Position numbers and translations under genes: made by a program. 38,311 nucleotides of DNA, from assembly GCF_004571025.1 (NCBI RefSeq), contig NZ_SPQT01000047.1, forward strand, positions 1 to 38,311, given 5' to 3'. Below the pieces are notes generated by a model that worked only from the letters and a program-made list of their open reading frames with translations, was not told the DNA's origin and ran no database searches. Shown piece after piece: positions 16,390 to 26,630 of this stretch. Source of the DNA: Bradyrhizobium niftali (GTDB taxonomy: Bacteria; Pseudomonadota; Alphaproteobacteria; Rhizobiales; Xanthobacteraceae). The stretch's first letter is position 1, and the number at the start of each line of letters is the position of its first letter.

Positions 16390-17298
16390 ATGATCAGGTT
16401 TCGTCGGCTCACTCTGGCCACTTTAAATGCGTGGCTTACGACGGTTGTGGTAGGACCATCATCGGTTGGAAGCTATCGTCTGAGGCTTTGGCGCGAGAAC
16501 CGCGGCGCACTTGCCGCGTTTAAGGTTGAGCTTGATGCTTACCTTGCCGAGGCGTTCGACGACGCAAAGATGCGGTTGCGTCGTGGCTTCGAGGATCCGC
16601 TTTCCCCGTTTTCAGACCCGCAGCTTGACCCTGCCGCAAATTATCCGCGCGCGTTGCACCGCGTAACGCTGCAGGGCTACTTCGGTGAGACGCTCGCCGT
16701 CATTGCGGTCGAGCATTTTGGCGCTCACGGTTACAACGATTGGCGCGTCCCAGCCCTCCTGTTCCGATTCCACGACCAGGAATTCCAGCATCTGGAGCTA
16801 ATAAATGAGCGCATTCGCGCCGGACAGGTTCATGCGCCGGACGAAACCCGCGAGCAGCGGCCGGGCCGAACTGGCGATGATGGCCTCGCTTTTCGGATGT
16901 CGACAGATGGCCGTATCATCGACGTACTGACCTTGGAAGCGAAGTGCCTTTCGGCAAACCGGCCTGCGACTATCGCTGAAGCTCATTCGAAGCTCGCGGC
17001 CGCAAGTGGTTTGCCATCCGGAGTCCGAGAACTAATAAATATCCTGGCGGATTACGATACGCCACAGACCCGGCAGTGGCAGGAAGCGCTCATTCGCTAC
17101 CGTAAAGACCGTGCAGGTTCCGGTCGCGCCGACGGCGTTGCGTACGCATGCGGGAGGGTGCCATCTCCACCGCGACTCAGTTGGCTGTCGCCAGATCGGC
17201 CCGATGGGGCCTATACTATACAGCGCGTTCTCGAAGGTTTCGAGTTTCAGATTGCCGATCTTGGTGGTCTAATCGATCTCCTTTATAGAGGAGCCTGA
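16390..17298 (+). CDS. PD-(D/E)XK nuclease-like protein resembling HamA (DUF1837)
   Basis: Start ATG 16390 lies 13 bases after the Argonaute stop; the open frame extends further upstream but only as antisense-like sequence inside the Argonaute. The 302-residue product has GYFGETLAVIAVEHFG, then GDDGLAFR (D163/D164) and LEAKC (E183, K185) followed by a TIAEAHSKL helix. That spacing fits a restriction-type nuclease core of the DUF1837/HamA kind, in which the effector nuclease is held by a helicase partner. A Ski2-like helicase gene starts one base after its stop, as in Hachiman and AbpAB systems. Assignment to HamA proper is moderate; the nuclease fold is better supported than the exact family. 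Confidence 0.65.
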   Translation: MIRFRRLTLATLNAWLTTVVVGPSSVGSYRLRLWRENRGALAAFKVELDAYLAEAFDDAKMRLRRGFEDPLSPFSDPQLDPAANYPRALHRVTLQGYFGETLAVIAVEHFGAHGYNDWRVPALLFRFHDQEFQHLELINERIRAGQVHAPDETREQRPGRTGDDGLAFRMSTDGRIIDVLTLEAKCLSANRPATIAEAHSKLAAASGLPSGVRELINILADYDTPQTRQWQEALIRYRKDRAGSGRADGVAYACGRVPSPPRLSWLSPDRPDGAYTIQRVLEGFEFQIADLGGLIDLLYRGA

Positions 17299-17299
17299 G

Positions 17300-20200
17300 T
17301 TGCCAAGCGCGGAAGCTTTGAGATTGGCACGCGAGGTTCGGCAGGCTCAAGCGCCCGTCGGGCTTACACCTGCGCAAGCAAAGCTTTACAGTCAGCGCAT
17401 TCGAAGGGAGATGGAGCGTGAAGGGCTTCGTAGCTTCGCTCCCGGGGATGTCTATGTCTATTTGGAAGATGCGGCGTTTCTGCTGGATTGCGCATTTCTC
17501 GAGCGTGACAGTGATGCACTCAGCTCATGGCGCGAAGGCGTAAAGCGCGCTGCCGAAATTCTTGAATGGCTCTCGCAACCGTCGCTTAGACCTTCCGGAA
17601 GCCCCCTACATCTCCTGTCGGCAGCCGCCTACCAGGTCGCAGGCTATCCAGCGATGGCTCTCGGCGAGTTGCAGCGTGTTCCGGTCGACGAGGAAGTGTC
17701 GAAGGTTCTCCTTCATTTTCTTCGCGCCGATTTCCCAAGCACGCTCGAAGCCATACAGGTATTTTGGCGAGCGCAGATGCAAGGGGGCATCGAACCGCGA
17801 TCTGCGATTGCCGAGTTCTCTCTCGAAGCCGTCCGGCATTCCATCATGGCCATAGGAAGCGTCTGCAGCTACTTCCGAACAGGCCAGAGCCAGTTGGTCG
17901 CCCGATCGGTGGCGAAGATGGAGAACCTCGCTAAGGGGTTCGTCCACAGCCGCGACGATTATTCGTACATTCTCGCGCGGCTCGTTGCGGAGACTTGTAG
18001 ACGGTACGTTGATACGACGCTGTGGCCCAAGATCGAGTTGCTTGCCCGATCCACTCCGCGAGCTACGGAGGCGCTTATCCAGTTCGCAAGATCGGCGTTT
18101 TCTAACAAGCGCGCATTGGTCTGGCCGGCACAAAGCAATGGAATTGATCGGCTCGCGGAGGGCTCATCGTTTGTGCTTTGCACGCCGACTGGCTCCGGAA
18201 AAACCACTATCGCCACGTTAGGGATCGTCCAAGCTCTTTTCACACCTGACCCAAATCCGGTTCTCGGGCTGGAAGCATGGGACCCCGGTAGCTTGATCCT
18301 TTACCTCGTTCCATCCCGTGCTCTCGCTGCGGAGGTTGAAAGCCGCATGGAGCAGGATTTACGCGGCATCTCCGCCGAGCCAGTCGTGGTTACCGGGTTA
18401 TACGGGGGAACTGACTGGGGGCCGACCGACGCGTGGATACAAAGCGACCGACGCACAATCGTTATCTGCACGTTCGAGAAAGCGGACGCGCTGATCAGAT
18501 ATCTCGGCGTCCTTTTTCTGCATCGTGTGCGTCTCGTTGTCATCGACGAAGTTCATATGGTGGAGCAGTCAGATACTCGCGGTCTCGACGATGCATCATC
18601 GAGACCGTATCGGCTGGAGCAGCTTGGCACGCGTCTATTGACGGCACAAGAAACGCATAGGTTCCGTATTATTGCTCTGTCGGCGGTGGCGGCGCGCGCT
18701 GCCCCAGCGCTGGCAAGATGGTTAAGTGCTAGTCCAACAGCGACGCCCACGCGGTCCGATTACCGCAGTACAAGACAGATGCTCGGGTATGTTGAAGTTA
18801 GCCACGTAGGCAACTTCGAAATTCGATATGACCTTATGGCTTCGATGATGAACGGCCGCGTGATACATCCTTCGTTACATCACCATTTCCGCCGCTACCG
18901 GGCCGTCTTGATCAAGACGATGGTCCCGAAAAGCGAATGCGGGCGCCAACCCTTTGGGCTGCGCTACACTTGGCTGCCGCGCGCCCCGACGGATCACGCC
19001 CGACTGTCCTTATCTCGCTCACCCAAAGCCCTGATGCCTTCGGAGCTGCCTGTCTTTCTGCACTGGACAGCTGGCAGGGTATCCAGCTTCCGGACTATGG
19101 CGGGCCAGATCTCACGAATGATTTGTGGACGCGTTGTTTGGCGAGCGCCGAGGATTATTTTACGCGGGGTTCAATCGAATATCGGCTGCTTCTTAAAGGT
19201 ATAGCGCTTCATCACGGCAAGATGCCGGGCATGATGGCGCGAAGACTCAAACGGCTGATCGACGCTAGCCTCGTGCGGGTAGTAGTTGCGACCTCAACGT
19301 TGTCAGAGGGAGTAAACATCCCGGTTAATTATCTACTCATCCCAAGCATATACCGCGGACCAACTCGCTTTACGCTGCAAGAGTTCACAAACCTGATCGG
19401 TCGAGCGGGCCGGCCCGGGGTTGCTGCAGAAGGACATGCCCTTGTCGTTTTGGAAGGACAGCGATTTGGCAGATGGGGCGCTCCACTGCCCAACCGACAG
19501 CGTGAAGGCTACGCTCAGCTCGTGGCCGAGCTCGAGGAGAGTCTTGCAGGGCCTCTGCAAGGCCAACCGTCGGACCGCGCTTCGAGTGCACTCGTCAAGC
19601 TTATGGAGCTGTTGTACGGTGCTTGGTGGACCGTAACGCCCAGTGGTACCCCGGACCAGTTTTATGCCTGGCTTGAGCAAGTTAGCATTGCGTCTGACGA
19701 TGATCGAGCGCCAGAGCGATACGTCGATTCCTTAGACTCATTCCTGATCGCCGCCATTCAAGAGGTTGAGGAAATCAGCGGACGAGAACTCTCCCCCGTC
19801 GAGCTCGAAGCGGAATTGCTTCGTATATGGCGGCATACTTATGCTTTCGCGTCGGCCAGCAACGAGGAGGCCCTCAGAGCCGTGTGGTTGTGGCGGGGAC
19901 GTGTAATCAAGCAACGTTACCCCAATGCCGCGCAGCGACGGCAGATCTATAAGACCAGCCTTTCCCCCTCTTCGGCAACATCGCTTATCGGGGCGATCGA
20001 GCGCATTCGACAAAAGTTGCTCGAAGGAGCGTCGTATGCGGGTTCTGCGACGGAACAAAAGTTCACTTTCGTTGCTGAGGTGCTGGCCCTTCTTTCTGAC
20101 ATTCGACCCTTCCAAATCTCCACAAAGATGGGACGCGCAAAATCATTCCGTGACTGGCGTGGAGTTCTGCGGTGGTGGCTAGCCAAACGAACATTAAGCA

Positions 20201-20841
20201 GACAGCCCACGCCTGCACAGATCACCAACTGGTATGAGTTTGTTGCGTCCAACTTCATCTATCGGGGCGTGTGGGGCGTTGGCAGCGCTCTCGGGCTTCT
20301 CCTTGACTTAACCCCGGATGGCCAGCCGATAAGGGCTCTGGAGATCAATGATTGGCCGAGAAGCGGACTTCCTTGGATTGCGTTCTGGCTGAAAGAGCTG
20401 ATTACCTGGGGCACATTGGAGCCAGTTGCGGCGTTTCTGCTTGCGCGTGGACAGATCAATACCAGGCCGGAGGCCGAAGCCTTGGCGCAAGTCTACTATG
20501 CGTCGCTGCCGATTGGTTTGCCGGCCAATGATCAGCTAGATCCCCGCCGCATACGTGATTGGGTGGAAACGATGCGTCGGCCGGTCGAACGTCGCGCAGA
20601 GCCGAACTCGATATCGGTCGGGGCGCAGCTCGTGCGTCCTGTACGCGATTATTTGCAATCGCGGATGGTTGTTTTTCCAATTCGGCAAGGAGAGTTCACC
20701 GTCTGGATTGATCCTGCCGGATATAGTGTGGCTTGGAGCGCCAACGGCGGGCAGGACGATTTTGCACCGCCGGATTTCCAATACGAGCTGGACGTTGCTG
20801 CTTCCACCGTAAACGGCGAGCGATATCTCCGATACCTCTAG
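17300..20841 (+). pseudogene. Ski2-like DEVH helicase resembling HamB, single frameshift
   Basis: Begins at TTG 17300 with GAGGAG upstream, one base after the nuclease stop. The first frame carries an alpha-helical N-terminal domain of about 270 residues, Walker A CTPTGSGKTT (K301), DEVH at 416-419 and the IALSAV motif III. Near 18888, after a run of His codons, coding sense moves one base back. The second frame continues with TVLISLTQSP, VVVATSTLSEGVNIPV (motif V) and NLIGRAGRPG (motif VI), and a long C-terminal region to 20841. Together it spans about 1180 residues. One missing C near TTTCCGCC would restore the frame. In Hachiman-like systems the helicase senses aberrant DNA and releases the nuclease. 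Family level is confident, HamB identity moderate. Confidence 0.75.
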
Positions 20842-20961
20842 GTTTGCAGGCTTAGTGGAATTCCGAGCATCAACGCCTTCTGTATATCGATATGAAGGTC
20901 GGGCCCGTGCATCCCGTTTTGGCCTGATGATTGTGGGTTTGGGATCGCAGCTATCGCCGGA

Positions 20962-21470
20962 TTACAACTCCTTGACTTGACGCGTGCCACCCTCCGCGCC
21001 GGTGGATGTAAACCCCTGTGCGTCTGCGTCCGCGCATATTTCGTCGCAGACGTAATCAGGGTGCCGCGACGAATACATGGCATTTATTGCGTACCGCCAA
21101 AGGAGCCCATTCATCGCGCCCGGGTTGGTTTTGAGCGGATAATATTGCCCATCCGGTTCCGTCATACGATTGTCGATGTGCAGCAATCGCGTAGGACTGA
21201 TCGGAAACATCAAACTCGTCTCAGGATTCTTGATACCCTTAAATTCAAGCGACGGATGCACTGTGATTACGGGATTATCGGTTGTGATGAATACCGGCTC
21301 CTCAGAAATCAGGATGGCCCACCGCATCTCCATGAGCATCTTCGCTAGCCAGGTCGCTGATCCGACATTGTCCAACCACATGCGCTTGATATCATCCTCG
21401 CTGGCATCGCGATAAGCTATTTCGTCCGCGCCGTGTCAATCGGCGTTCGACTGGGACCCCCTATCGGCAT
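20962..21470 (-). pseudogene. DUF4238 protein, C-terminal fragment cut by an ISL3 element
   Basis: The minus-strand frame stays open from the stop at 20962 up to the IS boundary near 21479. It shows the C-terminal signature of DUF4238 proteins: ATWLAKMLMEMRWAILIS, then FITTDNPVITVHP, then a MFPISPTRLL segment. The in-frame ATG at 21381 is internal, since coding-like sequence (DTADEIAYRDASEDDIKRM) continues upstream of it to the insertion. The N-terminal half is absent. DUF4238 genes are often found in defence or phage regions but have no settled biochemical role. Confidence 0.65.
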
Positions 21471-21478
21471 CCAAAAGG

Positions 21479-23131
21479 GACTCTGACGCATATTCGATGA
21501 TCGTGATTGTTTTTATGGCGCGCCAATCAGCCTTGCCTGAAGGAGATCGAGCTTAGCGCGCCCGTACATCTGCCGTTTGACCAGCTTGAGCTTGGTGATC
21601 TGCGCTTCCACTTGGCCATTGGACCATGGTTGCGTAATAGCGGCGTGCACCGCGCCCTTATCGTTGGCGATTCCATTCGCGAACGAGGCAATGAGGCTCC
21701 GCTTGGATTCATCAATCCAAGGTTCGAGCTCGATCTCGGCCTTCCTTCGGATCATCGCGTGGAAGCGGCCAACGAGAGCTTGGGCATCGGTCAGCATAGG
21801 AACGTTTTGTTCAATGACCGCAAGTGTGACGGTCTCCGCCCTGGTTAGGTGGTCGCGCTTCGTCGTCATCAGCTGCGCTTTCGTCCTGGCGGCGGGGACC
21901 TTCTGCAATTGTTGATGGCTGATAGTCTCGGCACGCCGCCGTCGCGTCGCCCATTCCGCCACCACGCGCAGCGATCCCTTGAAGCCTTGTCCCTTCAAGC
22001 GGCGCCAGAGCTCGGCACCGTTGCGACAGCCGCCTGACCACTGCGCGTCAAGGAACGGCAGATGCCCGTCCAGGGTGATTTGACGGGTGCGGAACATATC
22101 CGTACCGCCGCCGCGGCTAATTTGGCGAACCAGATTGCGACTATGTCCTGTGCGGCGGACGATCTCCTTGAGCGGCACACCGTCGCTGACGAGAGCCGCA
22201 ATTACGGCATGGCTGTCCTGGCGCCGCAGATAGCCCTGATAGCGCAGCTTTTCCGCACAGGTCAGCAATTCCGGGTCGATCGTCGTCGCTCCGATTGCGG
22301 TTCTGATTTTGTTCATGGATCGGCGCACCGCATCAAGGAAGGCCGCGCTCGCATTTTCCATCAGATGCCAGCGGTCGGCGACCCTGGTTGGCGTTCGGCA
22401 GCGCCTTGGCTGCTGCCTCGCCGTATCCACCACCGCGATCTCGCGACACAATGTTGATCGCTGGGTGCTTCGATAGCCACGCCCGAACGGTCGCAGTTTC
22501 CCTGTCAGGCAGCAGGGTAACGATCCGCCGGCGCTCCAAATCGCACACGATCGTCCCGTATCGATGGTTTCTCCGGAACGCCCAGTCATCGATACCCAAC
22601 AAGCAATGGATCAGTCGGCATCGCCGTCCGCCGGCGGACCACCCGCAGCAAGGTATCGTTGCTGACAGGCAGCATGAGCCGCTTGGCGAAGCTTGCTGCC
22701 GGTCGGCCGCCGAGCGCCAATCCCAAGTGATGGACGATGTGTTCCAGCCGTGCCGTCCGGCGCCGTCGAAGCGGAACGATGTCTTCTCGAAACCGCTCTG
22801 AGAAGATCCGCCGGCGGCAATGCGGCACCTCACATGTGAAGCGCCGCGTGAGCAATCGGAGGCGCACCTTTCTGCCCGCTGATGGCAAATCGGCCACGTG
22901 CCGGATGTAACGGCTATGGATTCGGCGCGATGCTGTCGCGCACAAAGGGTACTGGGCCTCCGTAGCCTCTGACCGAACAGCCAGAATAACCGAATCCCTG
23001 AATCACTTACGCCATCAAACACCAGACCACTCGGTACGAGCGATGAAATTCGAAAGCCTGTCCGCATGGCGCCGATTCTCCGTTGAAGAACCACAGTCGC
23101 CGGCGAACTTCATCAGAAATGAGTCAGAGCC
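21479..23131 (-). mobile_element. ISL3 family insertion sequence, decayed
   Basis: The left end begins GACTCTGACGCATATTC at 21479. The right end at about 23110-23131 is the inverted complement (GGCTCTGACTCATTTC when read inward), giving imperfect terminal repeats around a 1653-bp element. It interrupts the DUF4238 gene. The next ISL3 end starts only 7 bases beyond the right end. The element holds one broken transposase gene. Confidence 0.8.
21513..23094 (-). pseudogene. ISL3 transposase, multiply frameshifted
   Basis: Three minus-strand frames are needed to read it. A zinc-finger-like N-terminal region (CATASRRIHSRYIRHVADLP, then a CEVPHCRRRIFSER block) is followed, after a shift near 22620, by GIDDWAFRRNHRYGTIVCDL with the first catalytic Asp and by SRDRGGGY with the second. 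After another shift near 22390 comes VADRWHLMENASAAF and the long C-terminal part ending WSNGQVEAQITKLKLVKRQ with the catalytic Glu. At least three frameshifts make it inactive. Family assignment is firm from these DDE blocks. Confidence 0.85.
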
Positions 23132-23138
23132 CCGATTT

Positions 23139-23455
23139 GGCTCTGACGCATATTCGATGATCGTGATTGTTTTTATGGCGCGCCAACGAGCCTGGCCTGA
23201 AGGAGATCGAGCTTAGCGCGCCCATACATCTGCCGTTTGACCAGCTTGAGCTTGGTGATCTGAGCTTCCACTTGGCCATTGGACCAAGGTTGCGTAATAG
23301 CGGCGTGCACTGCGCCCTTATCATTGGCGATCCCATTCGCGAACGAGGCAATGAGGCTCCGCTTGGATTCATCAATCCAAGGTTCGAGCTCCATCTCGGC
23401 CTTCTTTCGGATCATCGCGTGGAAGTGGCCAACGAGAGCTTGGGCATCGGCCAGC
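23139..23455 (-). mobile_element. second ISL3 copy, terminal fragment only
   Basis: About 317 bases that repeat the first ISL3 copy's left end (21479-21790) in the same orientation at roughly 95% identity by eye, including the terminal GGCTCTGACGCATATTCG and the last ~85 codons of the transposase. It breaks off at about 23455, where sequence homologous to the helicase begins. This is a deletion or recombination joint. Confidence 0.85.
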
Positions 23456-24244
23456 TGCCGCCCAATCGATTTCTGGACTGGCTCGATCAGGTCCTTCCGC
23501 CGAATATCAGTCCCGATGCTGGTGAGGGCGCGAGCGGACTTCGCGCTCGCCTTGCAGACAGTCTTGATGAACTTGACGGCGTGCTGCTCGCGGCGATCGA
23601 GGAGATCGCACGTGCAGACGAGGTGGACATGACCGGCGCCGAGGCCGAAGCCAAGCTCATTGAACTGTGGCAGCGAACCTTTACCGCCGTTGCCGCCGCC
23701 CAGGAAGAATGGATGGAGCGTGCGTTTATACGGCGCGGCCGCGCGATAGTGGAAACCGTCTACCCGGAGGGGACGAACGACGACGTCTCTATCAGTAAGG
23801 GTTCTCTCCGCTGGTTGGTCGTCGTTTCGAGGGGGTTGCTCCTCAAATCCGGGATTTGATGGCAGCAGCACACAACTACGGCGTTGATGATGCTGGCGCC
23901 CGGCTGCGCGTATTCGAACAAATCGGGATGCTTCTCGCCAATGATCGCGGGTTCGGATTTCGAGTGCGCACCACAGTCGGTGATCAGGCGCTGCTCGCAA
24001 ACTGGCGAGACGTGCTGGCATGGTGGATGCAAGCAGCGGAAGCCGATGGACCTGATGCAAATCAGCTTCGCAGCTGGCAGCGCTTCGTAGCCGAAACCTC
24101 GAATTCAAGTTGGGCGTCGCCATAGGAGCGGTCGTCGCGCAGGCCTGGTCGGCCGGCGCGGGCGCCCCCTATGCCGTCCCGTCGCTTTCAGAGTGGCGCG
24201 TTACCACGGGTCTCCCGTGGTTTGGCTTAGATGCCAGGAAATAG
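23456..24244 (+). pseudogene. remnant of a second, divergent HamB-like helicase (C-terminal region)
   Basis: Plus-strand translation across three frames aligns by eye with the C-terminal region of the helicase at 19.6-20.5 kb. RFLDWLDQVLPPN pairs with QFYAWLEQVSIAS, LDELDGVLLAAIEEI with LDSFLIAAIQEV, and EAKLIELWQRTFTAVA with EAELLRIWRHTYAFA. NWRDVLAWWM pairs with DWRGVLRWWL, and SEWRVTTGLPWFG with NDWPRSGLPWIA. Identity looks to be around 35-45%, so it is not a recent duplication of the neighbouring gene. Two frameshifts (near 23800 and 24090) and a stop at 24242-24244 end it early. The ISL3 fragment removed everything upstream. Confidence 0.75.
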
Positions 24245-24722
24245 ATGGAAAGCCCCACCGGTTATATTTTTTCTTGTCGCCTTCACGACGTCCACACATT
24301 TCGATGTGTCCATTCGGTGTATCGGCCGCAGTTTGTCCACGTTTGTCCCGCGACAGATACGTAGTGCGAGAGGCGAACGCCTCGAGGAAAGCATGTAATG
24401 GGAGCCTGGAGTGTGCCTGTCGCCATTGAGCCGGATGCTTCGATATCAGCGCCTCCTGGGTTTGACCTACAGATGGCCAGCGCCACGAAGCTGAGTTAGT
24501 CGTCGACGTTGAAGCCCGGTTGGCACGCAATTAATCTGCTCACTGCGTATGCCGCTCGATTTCGACGGCCACAGGTTCGGGTCTTCTCTTGCCCGACGAC
24601 CGTGCCGTTGAGCGATTCATGCGCAATTAGGCACTTATTGCGCGCATACGATGCTGGCACAGGCGTTGCTTCTAGGTGCAGAAGTACTGAAAGTGCTGAA
24701 CGCACCAAACCCGAGACCAACG
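24245..24722. other. 478-bp stretch without a supportable gene; contains an inverted repeat
   Basis: No frame matches a known family. GCGCAAT (24621-24627) and ATTGCGC (24637-24643) form a short inverted repeat about 80-100 bases before the following gene and could be a regulator site. Nothing else is clear. Confidence 0.45.
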
Positions 24723-26087
24723 ATGCTCCGCTTCCTTGAACCGATGTGGCCCTCTTGTGAGAGGAAGAGCTTGTTGCTTGTGACTTTGTGTGTTGTCGCG
24801 CTCAACGCGGCCACACCGACATTCGCTGCGGGTCTCGCTCGGCCGCGAGTCTATACCAAGGCACCACCCCTCTCGGTCGCGATCAGAGATCAGAGATCAG
24901 GAGCGCAAAACGTCGCGCGGCCTCTGACAATAACCTTGGAGAGTAACATGGCGCTGGGCTTAGAATCCCCCGCTCCTCCGATCAAGGTGGAGTACTGGCT
25001 GCGTGGTCAGCCCGTGACAAGCTTCCAGCCCGGGAAAGTATACATAGTTGAATTTTGGGCAACTTGGTGCGCACCGTGTGTGCCGGCGCTGTCCGATCTG
25101 GTACAGCTGCAAGAGAAATACGCAGATAGCGGAGTTGAGGTCCTCGGAATAGCAGCTCATGAACGCGCTCAAACAGCGGACGAGGCCCGAAGCAAGTTGG
25201 ACGCATGGTTGACCGAAAAGTTGCCGAATCTCAACTATCGGGTCGGGCTCGACTACACGCGCGACATGCACAAGCTTTGGATGGATTCCAGCGTTTCTGT
25301 CGGGATTCCCACCTCGTTCGTAGTCGACCGTGATGGCCACATTGCCTTTATCGGTTCCCCGACGCAACTCGATGACGTTTTGCCGAAAATTCTGACCGGC
25401 AGCTGGCGCGTCAGCGATGAAGCGAAAGCCGCCGATGCAAAGCGGATCGCGGAGGGCGAACGCACAATGCCGATCTTCGCCAAACTGGCGCCGGCGATGA
25501 AGGCGCAGGATTGGGCGAAGGCGCTTTCGGTCGTCGAAGAAGCCGTCGCTGCTCTGCCGGATGACGTGAACTTCCGGGTGCTCCATGCGGATCTATTGCT
25601 TCACAAAATGCACGACTTGCAGGCCGGCCTGCCGGTGATGCGCCAATTGGTTCGTGATGCGGTCAACAAAAAATCCGTGCTGTGGATGGGCGCGGCGATG
25701 AGCCAACTCTTTGATCCGGCAAATGACAACTCTCATTTGCCCCAGGCCGATCGCTTTGCGATGGGCAAGGAGTTATCCGAACACATTCTGGCGGTAAATC
25801 CTCCGCAACGCGGCGAGGTGCCTAAGTCCTATCCGGCGGTCGCTCAATACTATTATGAGAGCGGCGACAAGGATCGTGCGATCGAGTTGATCGAGCTGAC
25901 GCTGAAGTCGCTGGACGGCCCCGCACCTATCCCAGACAAACCGAAACAGCGTGTTATGTCGGTATTGGTCCAAACGCTGGCCAACTACAAGGGTCAGAAG
26001 GCTTGCTATGGATCTCTTTGCGCGACTCCGCAACCCGGAGTCCTGCAAAGTACCAAAGCGCAAGCGTCGCCGGAGGAGAAAAGATGA
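24723..26087 (+). CDS. TlpA/thioredoxin-like redox protein with helical C-terminal domain
   Basis: A thioredoxin fold with EFWATWCAPCVPAL (CxxC) and the cis-Pro region VGIPTSFVVDRDGHIAFIG. It is followed by about 220 residues of helical, TPR-like sequence (AKALSVVEEAVAALPDD..., DRAIELIELTLKSL). From ATG 24723 a signal peptide is plausible (SLLLVTLCVVALNAATPTFA). Most relatives begin near KVEYWLRGQPV, and ATG 24951 has GGAGAG in front, so a cytoplasmic form starting there is also possible. Proteins of this kind reduce or maintain disulfides. The stop overlaps the start of the next small gene as ATGA. Confidence 0.8.
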   Translation: MLRFLEPMWPSCERKSLLLVTLCVVALNAATPTFAAGLARPRVYTKAPPLSVAIRDQRSGAQNVARPLTITLESNMALGLESPAPPIKVEYWLRGQPVTSFQPGKVYIVEFWATWCAPCVPALSDLVQLQEKYADSGVEVLGIAAHERAQTADEARSKLDAWLTEKLPNLNYRVGLDYTRDMHKLWMDSSVSVGIPTSFVVDRDGHIAFIGSPTQLDDVLPKILTGSWRVSDEAKAADAKRIAEGERTMPIFAKLAPAMKAQDWAKALSVVEEAVAALPDDVNFRVLHADLLLHKMHDLQAGLPVMRQLVRDAVNKKSVLWMGAAMSQLFDPANDNSHLPQADRFAMGKELSEHILAVNPPQRGEVPKSYPAVAQYYYESGDKDRAIELIELTLKSLDGPAPIPDKPKQRVMSVLVQTLANYKGQKACYGSLCATPQPGVLQSTKAQASPEEKR

Positions 26088-26236
26088 AAAAGAGAGTGAC
26101 GCCGATCCCGCCTACCTTGGCTCAGACAAGCTCGGATCGCGCAAGGCTGGCCGATGTCTCAGATCGATACTCTCAGCCGGAGGAGCTCGCAAAGCGCGAG
26201 GCACTTCAGCTAGGCGCTTACGCCAAGAGTGGGTGA
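26084..26236 (+). CDS. 50-residue protein coupled to the thioredoxin-like gene
   Basis: ATG 26084 overlaps the preceding stop (ATGA) and has CGGAGGAG directly upstream, an excellent ribosome-binding site within the previous gene. The product, MKKRVTPIPPTLAQTSSDRA and onward to SG, is charged with no transmembrane segment or cysteine. I do not recognise it. The coupling makes it likely to be translated. Confidence 0.5.
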   Translation: MKKRVTPIPPTLAQTSSDRARLADVSDRYSQPEELAKREALQLGAYAKSG

Positions 26237-26446
26237 GATGGGTAGATTTCGGCCGCAGCCCCCAGACTGCGGGCATTTATCGCATTCCTCGGACGGCGCG
26301 CCAAGCAGTGTGCGCATTGGGTGGATCGAACGGTTTTTACACTTGTGTGTGCCCCCCCCTAGTCTGACTGAGTCACAAAACCGCAGGCTTTGTCCCCCCG
26401 TAATCAGCGATGGTTGAAGCATGGACCATCAGCCGATGAGGCCGAC

Positions 26447-26630
26447 ATGAGCGGGCGTGGCACTAAGACCAGTGAGATGCGATTTGCGGCGTATTTGGAA
26501 GGGCTTGCCAGCGTCATCGGTCATGCTAATCGGAAGACACCGCTGCGCGACTATTGCGTCGGCCTCATGGCCTGTGGTGGTTGCAAGAGCGTGGAGCCGA
26601 TAGCGGCGGTGACGGCTCCGGAACGGTCTT
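26447..26630 (+). mobile_element. IS701-like transposase, N-terminal fragment
   Basis: From ATG 26447 about 60 codons read SEMRFAAYLEGLASVIGHA, KTPLRDYCVGLMACG and KSVEPIAAVTAPER, the conserved start of IS701-type (IS4-superfamily) transposases. Similarity stops at about 26630, where the 3' end of a minus-strand cysteine-rich gene begins. Only this 5' piece remains and it has probably cut off the end of that gene. Confidence 0.75.
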
